A stretch of DNA of 64,000 bases from Limosilactobacillus rudii (GCF_014145455.1 NZ_JACIVB010000047.1:1-64000); one strand, 5' to 3'. Shown: positions 35,735-48,745, counted from the stretch's first letter. Translations and numbers: made by a program. Notes: generated by a model not told the origin, from the letters alone.

Positions 35735-35980
35735 CTATTCCGCTTCTTCATCAAATGCGATGGAAATATTTCTCGTTAATAAATCAGTATAACTGTATGA
35801 AACCCGGTCCAGCTTTCCTTTATCATCATTTAGATGAATAATAAATACTGCCGGATAAGTCTTACTTAAGATGCCGTGATGGGTGGTAATACGTTTACGT
35901 CCAGCTTGCGCTTTTACTAATACATGCTCGCCAATCCGGTCGTCTAGCTTTTTTTTAATTTCTACAATGCTATTAGGCAC
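35735..35980 (-). CDS. veg: Veg protein
   Basis: 81-aa small SH3-like barrel protein of the Veg family, linked to biofilm gene control in B. subtilis. Family features are LVKAQAGRKRITTHHGILSKTYP-like strands and VSYSYTDLLT. The start is GTG at 35980; AAGGAG is very near (2 nt) but GAGG lies about 10 nt upstream. It keeps the ksgA-veg-ispE order found in bacilli. Confidence 0.93.
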   Translation of the reverse strand: MPNSIVEIKKKLDDRIGEHVLVKAQAGRKRITTHHGILSKTYPAVFIIHLNDDKGKLDRVSYSYTDLLTRNISIAFDEEAE

Positions 35981-36004
35981 GACTCCTTCACCTCACTGTA
36001 GACT

Positions 36005-36033
36005 AGCATACACTTATTTTACACAAAAAGCAA
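36005..36033 (-). promoter_or_regulatory. veg promoter
   Basis: Minus strand TTGCTT (36033-36028), 17-nt spacer, TATGCT (36010-36005), about 25 nt before the GTG start. Confidence 0.55.
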
Positions 36034-36073
36034 TATTGTACCACACTGCTTTAGGAAGGTCAACCGTCTTTGG

Positions 36074-36967
36074 CTATAGTAAATCCTGCTGGTGAAGGGC
36101 ATTAGCAAGATTTATAAATTGTTCTAACGTTAATTTTTCCGGTCGAAGTTGTGGCGAAATATTCAAATCACTTAGAATTGTGGTCATTTTTGCCTTGATT
36201 TCCGGTTCTTTCCCGACAATACTCTGCAAATTATTCCACAGACTCTTTCGCCGATGAGCAAAGCATCCCCGAATAAAGCCAAACAATTTTTGCTTATCAA
36301 ATGGTTGAACAAGTAAAGCAGTTGTCCGCGGCCGTAAAACAACAATTGCTGAATCAACATTGGGTGATGGAACAAAGACTTTGCGTGACACATCAAAAGC
36401 AATTTTAGCATTCATCTGGTACTCAATTGCCAATGTTAACGCCCCGTATTGTTTTGTTCCCGGCTTGGCAGTTAGCCGTTGCGCAACCTCTTTTTGCATC
36501 ATTACACATATTGTTGCCCATTTTACCGGACTTGCCAATAAATTCATTAAAATCGGGCTAGTAATGTAATACGGTAAATTAGCAACTACTTTTATTGGCT
36601 TTGTCGGATCTGTAAATTCCTTTTTAATTAGTTCTGGCAAGTTTGATTGGAGAACATCTTGTTTTACAACCTTAACGTTATCATAAGGAGCTAATACTTC
36701 ATCTAAGACTGGGATTAAGTCTTGGTCAATCTCAAGTGCCAGTACTTCCCCCGCTTGTTGAGCCAATTGTTCTGTTAATGCCCCAATTCCCGGGCCGACT
36801 TCAATCACATTATCGTTTCTGGAAATATCAGCCGCTTTAACAATGTTTTTTAGCACATTTAAGTCAGTAAGAAAATTTTGCCCGAAACTTTTTTTCGTCC
36901 GAATACCATATTTTTCCATTATCGCATGTGTTCGTGCCCGACTGCCAATTTCCGGTGAATTACTCAT
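36074..36967 (-). CDS. ksgA: 16S rRNA dimethyladenosine transferase KsgA
   Basis: 297-aa SAM-dependent enzyme that dimethylates two adjacent adenosines near the 3' end of 16S rRNA during 30S maturation. Motifs: [23 protein letters not shown] (SAM loop) and [11 protein letters not shown] (the N-x-P-Y catalytic motif). C-terminal helical domain present. Its start overlaps the rnmV stop by 8 nt. Confidence 0.97.
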   Translation of the reverse strand: MSNSPEIGSRARTHAIMEKYGIRTKKSFGQNFLTDLNVLKNIVKAADISRNDNVIEVGPGIGALTEQLAQQAGEVLALEIDQDLIPVLDEVLAPYDNVKVVKQDVLQSNLPELIKKEFTDPTKPIKVVANLPYYITSPILMNLLASPVKWATICVMMQKEVAQRLTAKPGTKQYGALTLAIEYQMNAKIAFDVSRKVFVPSPNVDSAIVVLRPRTTALLVQPFDKQKLFGFIRGCFAHRRKSLWNNLQSIVGKEPEIKAKMTTILSDLNISPQLRPEKLTLEQFINLANALHQQDLL

Positions 36968-37522
36968 GTTTTTCCTCCTGATTTATTTGCTGAACAGCTT
37001 TTATAAAGTCATTTTTATCAACTTGAAACATATTCAAACGGTGCACTAGCTGCTTGCCATTACTATAACCAATCCCTAAAATCTGTCCTAACCGTTCACG
37101 ACGCTTACGAGAATCAGCTTGACCAATAAGTCCAGCCTGCTGAAGATCACGATTATCAAAGTTTTTTTGCTGAACTGGTGCCTGCGTATAAAGACGTTTT
37201 AGTGATGCCTCTATTACCGCGGGAGCTGCATGTTCTACCCCTAAACTGCCGTGTGCTTCGGTTGGAACGCCTTCTTTACGTTTAATAAAAGCATGTTTGA
37301 CACCTGGGATTGCCTTACTAATAATTTTCCGGATCCGTTCACCATTAAAGTCAGGATCGGTAAAAACAATTAGTCCCCGACTTTTTTGTAATTTTGCTAG
37401 TTTTGTAAGATCAGCTTGAGAGATTGCAGATCCATTAGTTTCATAAGTATCAGCATCAACTGCCTTTAAAATCTGCTTAGTGTCATCTTTGCCCTCAACA
37501 ACAATAACTTCTTTTACTCTAA

Positions 37523-37526
<4 letters not shown>
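36960..37526 (-). CDS. rnmV: Ribonuclease M5
   Basis: 188-aa TOPRIM-domain RNase that trims 5S rRNA precursor. TOPRIM motifs [11 protein letters not shown] (Glu) and [14 protein letters not shown] (DxD) are intact, with the family C-terminal region [17 protein letters not shown]. It overlaps tatD by 4 nt (ATGA) and ksgA by 8 nt, showing tight coupling. Confidence 0.95.
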
Positions 37527-40373
<2,847 letters not shown>

Positions 40374-40404
40374 CTAAGATATTACTAATTAAGATTTAAC
40401 ATTT

Positions 40405-40413
40405 AGTATAGCA
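40405..40413 (-). promoter_or_regulatory. Extended -10 promoter for metG
   Basis: Minus strand TGCTATACT (TATACT at 40410-40405) lies 47 nt before the metG ATG. The -35 is weak. No T-box was seen in this short leader. Confidence 0.5.
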
Positions 40414-40435
40414 TTTTATTACAGCTTGCTCCATC

Positions 40436-41284
40436 CTAAAACAAGTCCAGTTGTTCTGGAGATTTAGGAGCTAAACCTGAGAAATTAATATTCATCATTT
40501 TCTGCAAGCTTAGCGCATTAGGCGCAGCATCTTTGGCCGAATTATTGTTAAAAATGATACCTAATTCTCGCGGTAGTGGTTTTAGAGACTCAATTTGTTC
40601 TTTAAAGAAGGCGAGTTCTTCTTTTGAGTAGCGATACAGGGTCCGTGTTTTCCGCCACTCTTTCCCTTGATTATCCCATCCTTTACGATTTCGGCCATGC
40701 AATCGCAACATGGCAAAATCAGGATTAGTCGTTGTCAAAACGAACGGAACAGACGTTGGTGTATCATGCGGTTCGTCGGCAGCAACTAAAGTAAAATTCA
40801 GTTCCCGACAAAAAGCTTCCACCGAATCAAAGACCCCTGTTTTATACCAGGTCTGATTACGAAACTCAACGGCAATCGGTAAATCACCTAACCAGGCACG
40901 AATCAACCTTAAATAGGAGAAATCACGAACTGTCGCGTCAAAATATGGCGGAAATTGAAAAAGAATTGTTTTTAGCTGATCAGTCGCTATTAAGGGGGTA
41001 ATTGTCCGCCGATACTGTTGGAAAACCTCCTCTAATTCTCCTCGGTCCTGCCCCCGCTGATGTAACGTCATCTTTTGGTTTGCTTTAATGATGAATTGAA
41101 AATTTATCGGTACCTGCGATAACCAATTTTGAATTGTCGTTACTTGGGGTAAGGCATAGAAAAATGTGTCAACTTCTACCAGCGGAAAATATTGAGCATA
41201 CTCGTTCAGTGTAACCGGGCGTTGTTCATTATGGATAAGGACCGGATGTTCCGTCCAGGTCGTCATTCCCATTGTTATTTTCAA
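40436..41284 (-). CDS. DUF72 family protein
   Basis: 282-aa TIM-barrel protein of the DUF72 (YecE-like) family, function unknown. Typical features: MGMTTWTEHP at the N-terminus, VEVDTFFYALP, IKANQKMTLHQ, FQFPPYF and VEFRNQTWY. The start is the TTG at 41284 with GAGGG 6 nt upstream; a TTG six codons earlier has no ribosome site. A separate transcription unit next to metG. Confidence 0.88.
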   Translation of the reverse strand: MKITMGMTTWTEHPVLIHNEQRPVTLNEYAQYFPLVEVDTFFYALPQVTTIQNWLSQVPINFQFIIKANQKMTLHQRGQDRGELEEVFQQYRRTITPLIATDQLKTILFQFPPYFDATVRDFSYLRLIRAWLGDLPIAVEFRNQTWYKTGVFDSVEAFCRELNFTLVAADEPHDTPTSVPFVLTTTNPDFAMLRLHGRNRKGWDNQGKEWRKTRTLYRYSKEELAFFKEQIESLKPLPRELGIIFNNNSAKDAAPNALSLQKMMNINFSGLAPKSPEQLDLF

Positions 41285-41457
41285 ATTAGTCCCTCTTTTC
41301 AATCCTAAGAAATACTCATCAAATCGCTTAGCAAATTCTTATTCACGCAAAAATAAATTTATATTCATTTTCAAGCGGTACAAATCGCTTTAATATCACT
41401 TTTATGCATTTTGCCGTCAAAATCCGCGCAGAATATGCATTTTTTATTTCACACTAA

Positions 41458-41472
41458 ATGAAAGCGCTTCTC
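41458..41472 (+). promoter_or_regulatory. cre-like site upstream of the small ORF
   Basis: ATGAAAGCGCTTCTC matches WTGNAANCGNWNNCW at 13 of 15 positions. It lies about 78 nt before the 41-residue ORF. Upstream in the same gap CAAATCGCTT is repeated (41320 and 41381) and ATGCATTTT occurs twice. Confidence 0.35.
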
Positions 41473-41549
41473 ATACTTGCTCTTTTCCCTAGGAATTACT
41501 CCTTAAACATGTTATTTTACAGTTGGATCATATGAAAGGAGCGATCAAA

Positions 41550-41675
41550 ATGCTACTAAAGAGCAAAGACATTAACCACATTTTTTACCAAGAAAAGGAT
41601 GCTACCAAAAAGAAAAAGATAGGTACAGTAGCATTCCCATTCAAAGTAGATGGGAAGGTCGTCTTCTTTGAATAA
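41550..41675 (+). CDS. Small protein of 41 residues, unknown function
   Basis: ATG preceded by AAAGGAGCGATCAAA, a perfect Shine-Dalgarno sequence at good spacing. The peptide starts MLLKSKDINHIFYQEKD, has a basic core (KKKKIGT) and ends FPFKVDGKVVFFE. It has no signal peptide or membrane helix and does not look like a bacteriocin. A strong terminator follows its stop by 12 nt, so it is a complete transcription unit. The regular alternation of charged and hydrophobic residues near the C-terminus suggests a beta hairpin. I know no family for it. Confidence 0.7.
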   Translation: MLLKSKDINHIFYQEKDATKKKKIGTVAFPFKVDGKVVFFE

Positions 41676-41686
41676 AGTTTTGCAAT

Positions 41687-41732
41687 AAAAAGAAGCTGGA
41701 TATTGTCTAAGTGACAATGGCAGCTTCTTTTA
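41687..41732. terminator. Bidirectional terminator between the small ORF and the sirtuin gene
   Basis: AAAAGAAGCTG pairs with CAGCTTCTTTT, inner ATTGTC/GACAAT. T-rich tails on both strands. Confidence 0.85.
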
Positions 41733-42431
41733 TTATACTTTCAATTCAGCAAAAAATTGGGTTGCATCGGCTTGAACCATCTGAAATTCAATTGGGAGCT
41801 GCAATAATTGTTGATTGATAGCAATTACTTTTGCCTTAGGATTACGGTAATCTAGCAAGCCTGCAAACGGGTACACTTTCATCGAAGTACCAACTATTAC
41901 GATCAGGTCCGCTTGTTGCATTGCCTTAACCGAATTAATAATGTTCTCCTGCTTAATTCCCTCATCATATAAAACAACATCGGGACGTAAAGGCCCATTA
42001 TCTTTTTGATGAATTCGACTCTTTAAATATTCACTGATTGGGACAGTTTCATGACATTTTTCACAGTAGACGTGAAACAGATTACCATGAAAATCTATTA
42101 AATGCTTAGTCCCCGCCTCTTCATATAAATTATCAATGTTTTGTGTAATCACAATTGCCCGATCTTGTTGGGTAAGGGCTGCTTGCTTTTGGTGAATTAT
42201 ATTTGGCTTAGCATCAGGAAAATATAGATTTTTCTTACAGAATTCATAAAAGCCTTCTGGATCACTCACAAAGTAGCGGTGACTTAAATAGTATTCTGCA
42301 TTCTTGTTTTTTGTGTATAAACCGTTTGCTGACCGAAAATCTGGAATACCAGAGGCAGTTGAAACACCTGCTCCAGTTAGAAAGACAATATTATTTGCAT
42401 CATCAAACGTCTGTTGAATTTTCGTATCCAT
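41733..42431 (-). CDS. Sir2 family NAD-dependent deacylase with one CxxC pair
   Basis: 232-aa sirtuin that removes acyl groups from Lys using NAD. Motifs: TGAGVSTASGIPDFRS, ITQNIDNL, catalytic His in IDFHGNLFHVYC, and VGTSMKVYPFAGL. The first zinc pair is present (CEKC), but the segment that normally carries the second CxxC before GPLRPDVVL reads RIHQKDNGPLRP and has no Cys. The structural zinc site is therefore incomplete, or other residues replace it. Last gene of the ppx-mvaA-HELLH-sir2 operon. Confidence 0.88.
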   Translation of the reverse strand: MDTKIQQTFDDANNIVFLTGAGVSTASGIPDFRSANGLYTKNKNAEYYLSHRYFVSDPEGFYEFCKKNLYFPDAKPNIIHQKQAALTQQDRAIVITQNIDNLYEEAGTKHLIDFHGNLFHVYCEKCHETVPISEYLKSRIHQKDNGPLRPDVVLYDEGIKQENIINSVKAMQQADLIVIVGTSMKVYPFAGLLDYRNPKAKVIAINQQLLQLPIEFQMVQADATQFFAELKV

Positions 42432-42436
42432 CTAGC

Positions 42437-43396
42437 TCACTTCCTTACAATGTATGGAATACTATGACGTTCAAGAAAATCCTTTACTGGTTGAGCATAG
42501 ATTTTTTTAAATGTTTCAGGCGCATTATCAGTAGGCGCTGGGATGGTGAATGAGTTTTGACCATCACTTCGGCGAATTCCGACATATGCCCGTTTATTGG
42601 TTCCGCGTTCCTTCATATCCGAATGATAAATTTCAAATACTTGACGTACCTCTAGCCGTAATTGACGCTCACTTAGAACTGGTGAAAGTGTTGTGTATTC
42701 GTTATTATGAAGAGCTGGTAATCCCCATGCTTGCATCTGTTCATCAAACAACGAATAAGTCTTGATAATTGTCCGACGCATATCAAATGGTGATTTAATT
42801 GGCTTTTTAGTAATTTCGCTATAAATTTTCTTGGCAGCGGCTAATGCTACTGGATAATTTTCCTGTAGTATTTTTTCATACTTTGGCAAATTATCGCCAT
42901 AGAATACTAACGCATCTAAAAGCGTTAAAAGACGCAATGTCCGTTCGTCATCGTCTTCTTTTTCTGGAGTAAGGGTGTGTTCAATCCCCTTTAAGTACTC
43001 CTCTTCAATCTGATCATCAATGAAGCCATGCTTACGCTGCTCTGCTACCACAACACGGTGCATTGCAACATTATACAGGTCAGTTGCCATAATCATCATC
43101 TGCTCATCTAGCTCTTTATCACCAAGCGATAGTTGGAAAAAGATTTGCGGGAATCCCTTTAAAAGCATTAACAAATGAAGCAATTCGTGAGATGCAGTGT
43201 AGTTTGGTGCCGTTAAATCGGTCACAATAATAACTAATGCCCCTGGAATCGTCTGTTGCGTTGCTTGATCGTGACGAACGTACCCTGATTTATCACCGTG
43301 AAATTGAACAAAGACACTTCCCTCGGGATATAGTGAATTTACTTGGTCAAGGAGTAATTGATTTTCTTTATTTAACTTTATTGCTTCTTCACTCAT
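42437..43396 (-). CDS. Putative zinc metallopeptidase-like protein (HELLH)
   Basis: 319-aa cytosolic protein without signal or membrane segments. Residues 70-74 read HELLH in a hydrophobic helix (ASHELLHLLML), a classic HExxH motif, and a following helix contains NVAMHRVV, a possible third-ligand site. In lactobacilli proteins at this locus have been labelled IpaB/EvcA family, a name I recall but which tells little. The tail has NKRAYVGIRRSDGQNSFTIP. It lies 5 nt before sir2 and 4 nt after mvaA, so it is co-expressed with them. Activity is unproven. Confidence 0.65.
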   Translation of the reverse strand: MSEEAIKLNKENQLLLDQVNSLYPEGSVFVQFHGDKSGYVRHDQATQQTIPGALVIIVTDLTAPNYTASHELLHLLMLLKGFPQIFFQLSLGDKELDEQMMIMATDLYNVAMHRVVVAEQRKHGFIDDQIEEEYLKGIEHTLTPEKEDDDERTLRLLTLLDALVFYGDNLPKYEKILQENYPVALAAAKKIYSEITKKPIKSPFDMRRTIIKTYSLFDEQMQAWGLPALHNNEYTTLSPVLSERQLRLEVRQVFEIYHSDMKERGTNKRAYVGIRRSDGQNSFTIPAPTDNAPETFKKIYAQPVKDFLERHSIPYIVRK

Positions 43397-43400
43397 TAAT

Positions 43401-44651
43401 TTAGTCCTTTCTGATCATTGCTAGTACCTTACGCGCTAACGCTTGATCTACATGAGAATATTGTTTTAAATGAGCAACTACTATGGGAACTTCTATCGGT
43501 GTTGCCCCTACACTAACTGCTAGTGAGCGATATTGCAATTTCATATGGCCAGCTTGAATGCCAGTTGTTGTTAGTGCTCGTAATGCTGCCAAGTTTTGTG
43601 CAAGTCCAATACTAGCAGTAACTGCCGCTAATTCTTCCGCAGTCTTTATTTGGCTGATTTGGTAGTTTATTTTTGTTAGTTTATTCAATCCAATTGAGCC
43701 ACCAACAACTCCAACCGGTAATGGGATAGTAATTGTTCCAATCAAACAATCACCATCAATTGTCCACTTACTCAGCCCACGATATTGTCCGTCACGAGCA
43801 GCATAGGCATGAGCGCCACTTTCAATTGCCCGCCAGTCATTACCGCTAGCAACCATCACCGCATCAATCCCATTCATAATCCCCTTATTGTGGGTAGCAG
43901 CTCGATATGGATCTACTTGTGCCAAGTCACTTAAACGGGCAATTCGTTTTGCCACTGTCTGCCCATCTATTTGTGCAGTTGCCAATTGTTTAAAATTAAC
44001 CCGGCAACTAGCAGTTTGCAGACTTTTAGTTGCGAGATTGCTCAAAATTGCAGTAATAACATGGTAGCCCTTCGCAGTTAACCATTGTGCGACAGCTTCA
44101 ACCATTGTATTAACGCTATTTGCCCCCATCGCCTGGCATACATCAATCCCTAAATCTAGACTGATAAAGTCGCCTGGCGTGCGGATAGTCATTTCCTTCG
44201 CTCCGCCACCACGTGCCTGCATTGATGGATGGGCCTGATTAGCAATTGCAAGAATCGTATCTTGATGCTCCGTCAACCACAAAAGAGTAGCCTTCTTATC
44301 CGTAATTTCATCTAATACCACTTGACCAACCAATTGGCGATCTTGTCGGGGAGCACTAAAGCCGCCTGAACGGCTAACCCGTTGTGCGCCATTACTAGCT
44401 GCAGCAACGACAGAAGGTTCTTCTATTGCCATGGGGACAGCATATTGGTGGTCATTAACCGTGAGATTTAACGCAACTCCTTCTGGCAATGAATAATCGG
44501 TAATATAATTTTCAATTAATTCATTGCCTAAAGCAGAGCTCTTCTCAGCTAACTGTTTTTCAGCTGCATTTGATAATTGACGCGCATCTTTCAAACGTTG
44601 CCGTCGCTTCTCGGCTGTTAATTTGTAAAAGCCATGTTGCCAATCATTCAT
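43401..44651 (-). CDS. mvaA: Class II hydroxymethylglutaryl-CoA reductase
   Basis: 416-aa enzyme making mevalonate from HMG-CoA, the committed step of the mevalonate isoprenoid route of lactic acid bacteria. Motifs: VCQAMGANSVNTMVEAV (dinucleotide site), catalytic Lys in ATHNKGIMNG, Asp in VASGNDWRAIESGAH and a C-terminal His in GIQAGHMKLQ. The start is the ATG at 44651, with AAGGAAG 9 nt upstream and an 8-nt overlap with ppx; a longer frame from 44732 would lie within ppx. Confidence 0.94.
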   Translation of the reverse strand: MNDWQHGFYKLTAEKRRQRLKDARQLSNAAEKQLAEKSSALGNELIENYITDYSLPEGVALNLTVNDHQYAVPMAIEEPSVVAAASNGAQRVSRSGGFSAPRQDRQLVGQVVLDEITDKKATLLWLTEHQDTILAIANQAHPSMQARGGGAKEMTIRTPGDFISLDLGIDVCQAMGANSVNTMVEAVAQWLTAKGYHVITAILSNLATKSLQTASCRVNFKQLATAQIDGQTVAKRIARLSDLAQVDPYRAATHNKGIMNGIDAVMVASGNDWRAIESGAHAYAARDGQYRGLSKWTIDGDCLIGTITIPLPVGVVGGSIGLNKLTKINYQISQIKTAEELAAVTASIGLAQNLAALRALTTTGIQAGHMKLQYRSLAVSVGATPIEVPIVVAHLKQYSHVDQALARKVLAMIRKD

Positions 44652-45585
44652 GATGTCGCTTCCTTTGTCGCACATACTCAGTAATAATTCCCTCACGAAC
44701 ACCGCTTTCTGAAAAGATGACCCGTCCATCACTGTTTCGCTGAAGCAACGTTATTAAGGGTAGCATCCCGCCAATAATAATATCTGCCCGCTCCGGCTCA
44801 AGGCCAGCCATTCGTTTTCGTTGGGCAAGGTTACGGTTCAATAATTCGCGATAGGTAGCAAAGACCACCCGTGAAGACAACTGATATCCGTGAATAGAAT
44901 TATTTCGCCGATGACGATGATGATACGATTGAGTCATTCGTGCTAATGTTCGATTGGCGCCACCTAATAACACGATTGGTACCCTTGTCGCATACCTTAA
45001 CCATGGAATTTTAGTAAGTCGTTCATTCATCGCAACTTGTGCACGAAAAAGGTCTGCCGATCGGACATAGCCATTTAAACGAAACTGTTCAGAAAGGTTA
45101 ACCGCTCCGACGGGAATCGAAATTAAATCACGAGCTTTGCGTTGCTGTACCAATACCAATTCACAACTTGCCCCACCTACATCTAAAATCAAACAGTGGT
45201 TGAGTCGCAATGTACGGATAACACCTAAATAATCATAATATGCTTCTTTTTTGCCTGATAAAACCTGTAGGCGAATACCGACTTCACGTTGAACACGATT
45301 TAAGAATTCCTGCCGATTACGCGCTTGACGAACTGCTGCCGTAGTTATTGCTCGCACTTTAATATTCGGAATCTCTTGATAGATTTTCTTAAATCGTTTT
45401 AAAGCTACAATTGTTCGTTCAATTGCATCTTCTTGTAACATTTTTTCTCGGCCCATTCCTTCAGATAAGCGAGTATTCTCCTTTACCCGTCGAATTTCAC
45501 GGAACCGTCCATCTGGAGCAATTTCAGTAATTGCCATCCGAGCCGAGTTTGAGCCGAGGTCTACAATTGCGAGGTTTTCCACCAT
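44644..45585 (-). CDS. Ppx/GppA family phosphatase
   Basis: 313-aa exopolyphosphatase/guanosine pentaphosphatase-like protein of the actin-like ATPase fold: IVDLGSNSARMAITEI (phosphate 1) and ILDVGGASCELVLV (phosphate 2). It is much shorter than E. coli Ppx (about 510 aa), lacking the C-terminal HD-like domain, as in many Gram-positive homologues. The ATG at 45585 lies 5 nt after GGAGG; a GTG six nt earlier overlaps that site. First gene of the operon leading to mvaA. Confidence 0.9.
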   Translation of the reverse strand: MVENLAIVDLGSNSARMAITEIAPDGRFREIRRVKENTRLSEGMGREKMLQEDAIERTIVALKRFKKIYQEIPNIKVRAITTAAVRQARNRQEFLNRVQREVGIRLQVLSGKKEAYYDYLGVIRTLRLNHCLILDVGGASCELVLVQQRKARDLISIPVGAVNLSEQFRLNGYVRSADLFRAQVAMNERLTKIPWLRYATRVPIVLLGGANRTLARMTQSYHHRHRRNNSIHGYQLSSRVVFATYRELLNRNLAQRKRMAGLEPERADIIIGGMLPLITLLQRNSDGRVIFSESGVREGIITEYVRQRKRHHE

Positions 45586-45664
45586 TTTCACCTCCGCTTT
45601 AACTAATTATTTTTCGTAAAAATACATCCCTTTTATGTTACCATGTTCTGCTATGCGAAACACG

Positions 45665-45707
45665 AAAAAAACGAGACCCAGGGAAAAAACTTAATCCGTT
45701 AGTCTCG
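45665..45707 (-). terminator. Terminator of trpS
   Basis: Minus strand CGAGAC, 24-nt loop, GTCTCG, then TTTTTTTC. Confidence 0.85.
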
Positions 45708-45726
45708 CTTTATTAATTAACAAATT

Positions 45727-46990
<1,264 letters not shown>

Positions 46991-47030
46991 GTATAATAAT
47001 ATTAAATGGTAAAATGGGAGTGGTGTTGAC

Positions 47031-47978
47031 ATGCGCTCAAAGAGAAATAAAACAATCGACTTTTCATTAGAAGAGGCCTCGCCAGAATTACTTGAACAGA
47101 TCCTGCAACCTATTAAAAATATTAGAGGAACCCGGGATAAAATTATTAACGGAGATTCTTTTAAAGTAATGAAAAAACTTTCTCCCCATCAAGTCAGTCT
47201 TGCTCTTATTGACCCTCCCTATAATCTCAATAAACAATACGATGGCCTGAATTTTAAAAAAATGACGACCGAAGAATACCAAGAATATACACAAAAGTGG
47301 ATCAACCTTTTGAAACCGCTTTTAAAGGATAACGCCAGCGTTTATGTTTTCTCCGACTGGGCAACAAGCATATCGCTGGCCCCCGTCCTCGCACAAAATT
47401 TTACTATTCAAAACCGCATAACCTGGCAACGCGAAAAAGGCCGCGGATCACAAAAGAACTGGAAAAACGGGATGGAAGATATCTGGTTTTTAACCGTTGA
47501 TCCTAATAAGTATACTTTTAATGTTGACAGGGTAAAGCAACGGCGGCAGGTTGTTGCTCCTTATAAAAAAGACGGAGTGGCTAAAGACTGGCAAGCTACT
47601 TCAACAGGGAATTTCCGTGACACAATGCCTTCTAATTTTTGGGATGATATTTCTATCCCCTACTGGTCAATGCCAGAGAATACAGGGCATCCCACCCAAA
47701 AACCAGAAAAACTGCTTGCCAAGATTATCCTTGCCAGTTCTAATCCTGGCGATTTTATTTTTGATCCTTTTGCCGGTTCAGGTTCAAGTCTAGTAACTGC
47801 TGCTAAACTCAATCGTCATTATCTGGGGATTGAACAAAGCCTTCTCTACTGTGCATGGGGACAATATCGCCTCAATCAAGTAAAAAATGATCAAACCATC
47901 CAAGGATATACCGATGGTGTCTTTTGGGAACGAAATACCCTGGCAGCTCAACGGAAAGTTATGCGGCACAAAAATTAA
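47031..47978 (+). CDS. Orphan N6-adenine/N4-cytosine DNA methyltransferase (beta class)
   Basis: 315-aa site-specific DNA methyltransferase. Motif IV DPPYNL near 62-67 precedes motif I FDPFAGSGSS near 245-255, the beta-class order found in CcrM- and HinfI-like enzymes. Between them lies the target-recognition region with NRITWQREKGRGS. No restriction gene is adjacent: the neighbours are trpS and ndk. The consensus -35-like TTGACA at 46984 with TAAAAT at 47010 (20-nt spacer) is a weak promoter candidate. Confidence 0.88.
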   Translation: MRSKRNKTIDFSLEEASPELLEQILQPIKNIRGTRDKIINGDSFKVMKKLSPHQVSLALIDPPYNLNKQYDGLNFKKMTTEEYQEYTQKWINLLKPLLKDNASVYVFSDWATSISLAPVLAQNFTIQNRITWQREKGRGSQKNWKNGMEDIWFLTVDPNKYTFNVDRVKQRRQVVAPYKKDGVAKDWQATSTGNFRDTMPSNFWDDISIPYWSMPENTGHPTQKPEKLLAKIILASSNPGDFIFDPFAGSGSSLVTAAKLNRHYLGIEQSLLYCAWGQYRLNQVKNDQTIQGYTDGVFWERNTLAAQRKVMRHKN

Positions 47979-48082
47979 ACTACGCCACACGAACGAAACT
48001 AGAGATTAATCTAACCTTAGCATCACAGTAAATCTGTTTTGCACGAATTCGAAGCCAGGATGTGTGGCTCTTATTAATATCG

Positions 48083-48133
48083 AAAAATAGGATCTAGTAC
48101 CCGGTAAGGCCGAATTCTAGATCCTTTATTTTT
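48083..48133 (+). terminator. Terminator of the methyltransferase gene
   Basis: AGGATCTAG, 19-nt loop, CTAGATCCT, then TTATTTTT. Confidence 0.8.
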
Positions 48134-48137
48134 GCTC

Positions 48138-48198
48138 ATTTATAAATAAAACTAGGTAACTAAACCTACCTTAAAATAAAGGAAATTTAGTTACCTAG
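48138..48198 (-). terminator. Terminator of ndk
   Basis: Minus strand CTAGGTAACTAAA pairs perfectly with TTTAGTTACCTAG across a 21-nt loop. TTTTATTTAT follows. Confidence 0.85.
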
Positions 48199-48242
48199 CA
48201 AAATTTACACGAATAAATGGTTATAGTAACTTCTTATTATTC

Positions 48243-48686
48243 TTACTGCTTGTCTTTAATATTAAATTCAGGGAACCAGATGCTAATTTCACGAGAAGCA
48301 CTCTTAACATTATCAGAAGTATGAATGATATTTCGTAAGTTACCATCAGGCCATTCACGTCCATAATCCCCACGAATAGTTCCCCATTCAGCTTCACCAG
48401 GGTTCGTTGCTCCTGCCATATTATGAATAGCTTGAATGACGTTAGTACCTGAAACGACAATCCCAACAATCGGACCCTCTGTCATGTACTCAAGTAATTC
48501 AGGGAAGAATGGCTTATCAACTTTATCGAAATAGTGTTGACGAAGCTTTTCTTCCGATGGCTCAATCATCTTTAAGGCTTCAATATTGTACCCTTTCCGT
48601 TCAATCCGAGTAATAATATCACCAATATGGCGAGTCTTTACTCCATCGGGCTTTACTAATACAAGTGTGTATTCGTCTTTAACCAT
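48243..48686 (-). CDS. ndk: Nucleoside diphosphate kinase
   Basis: 147-aa enzyme balancing NTP pools by phosphohistidine transfer. Family motifs: LVLVKPDGV at the N-terminus, GATNPGEAEWGTIRGDYG, and the active-site His in NIIHTSDNVKSASREI. A cre-like site overlaps its presumed promoter. Confidence 0.95.
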   Translation of the reverse strand: MVKDEYTLVLVKPDGVKTRHIGDIITRIERKGYNIEALKMIEPSEEKLRQHYFDKVDKPFFPELLEYMTEGPIVGIVVSGTNVIQAIHNMAGATNPGEAEWGTIRGDYGREWPDGNLRNIIHTSDNVKSASREISIWFPEFNIKDKQ

Positions 48687-48745
48687 GGCGAAGCATCTCC
48701 TTTTTCTATCTTTACATTCATTAGATTATCATAAGTTAACAGACG

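Noticed and set aside
44652-44732. Longer N-terminus for HMG-CoA reductase
   Set aside because: It lies inside ppx without a ribosome site, and the family N-terminus matches the ATG at 44651.
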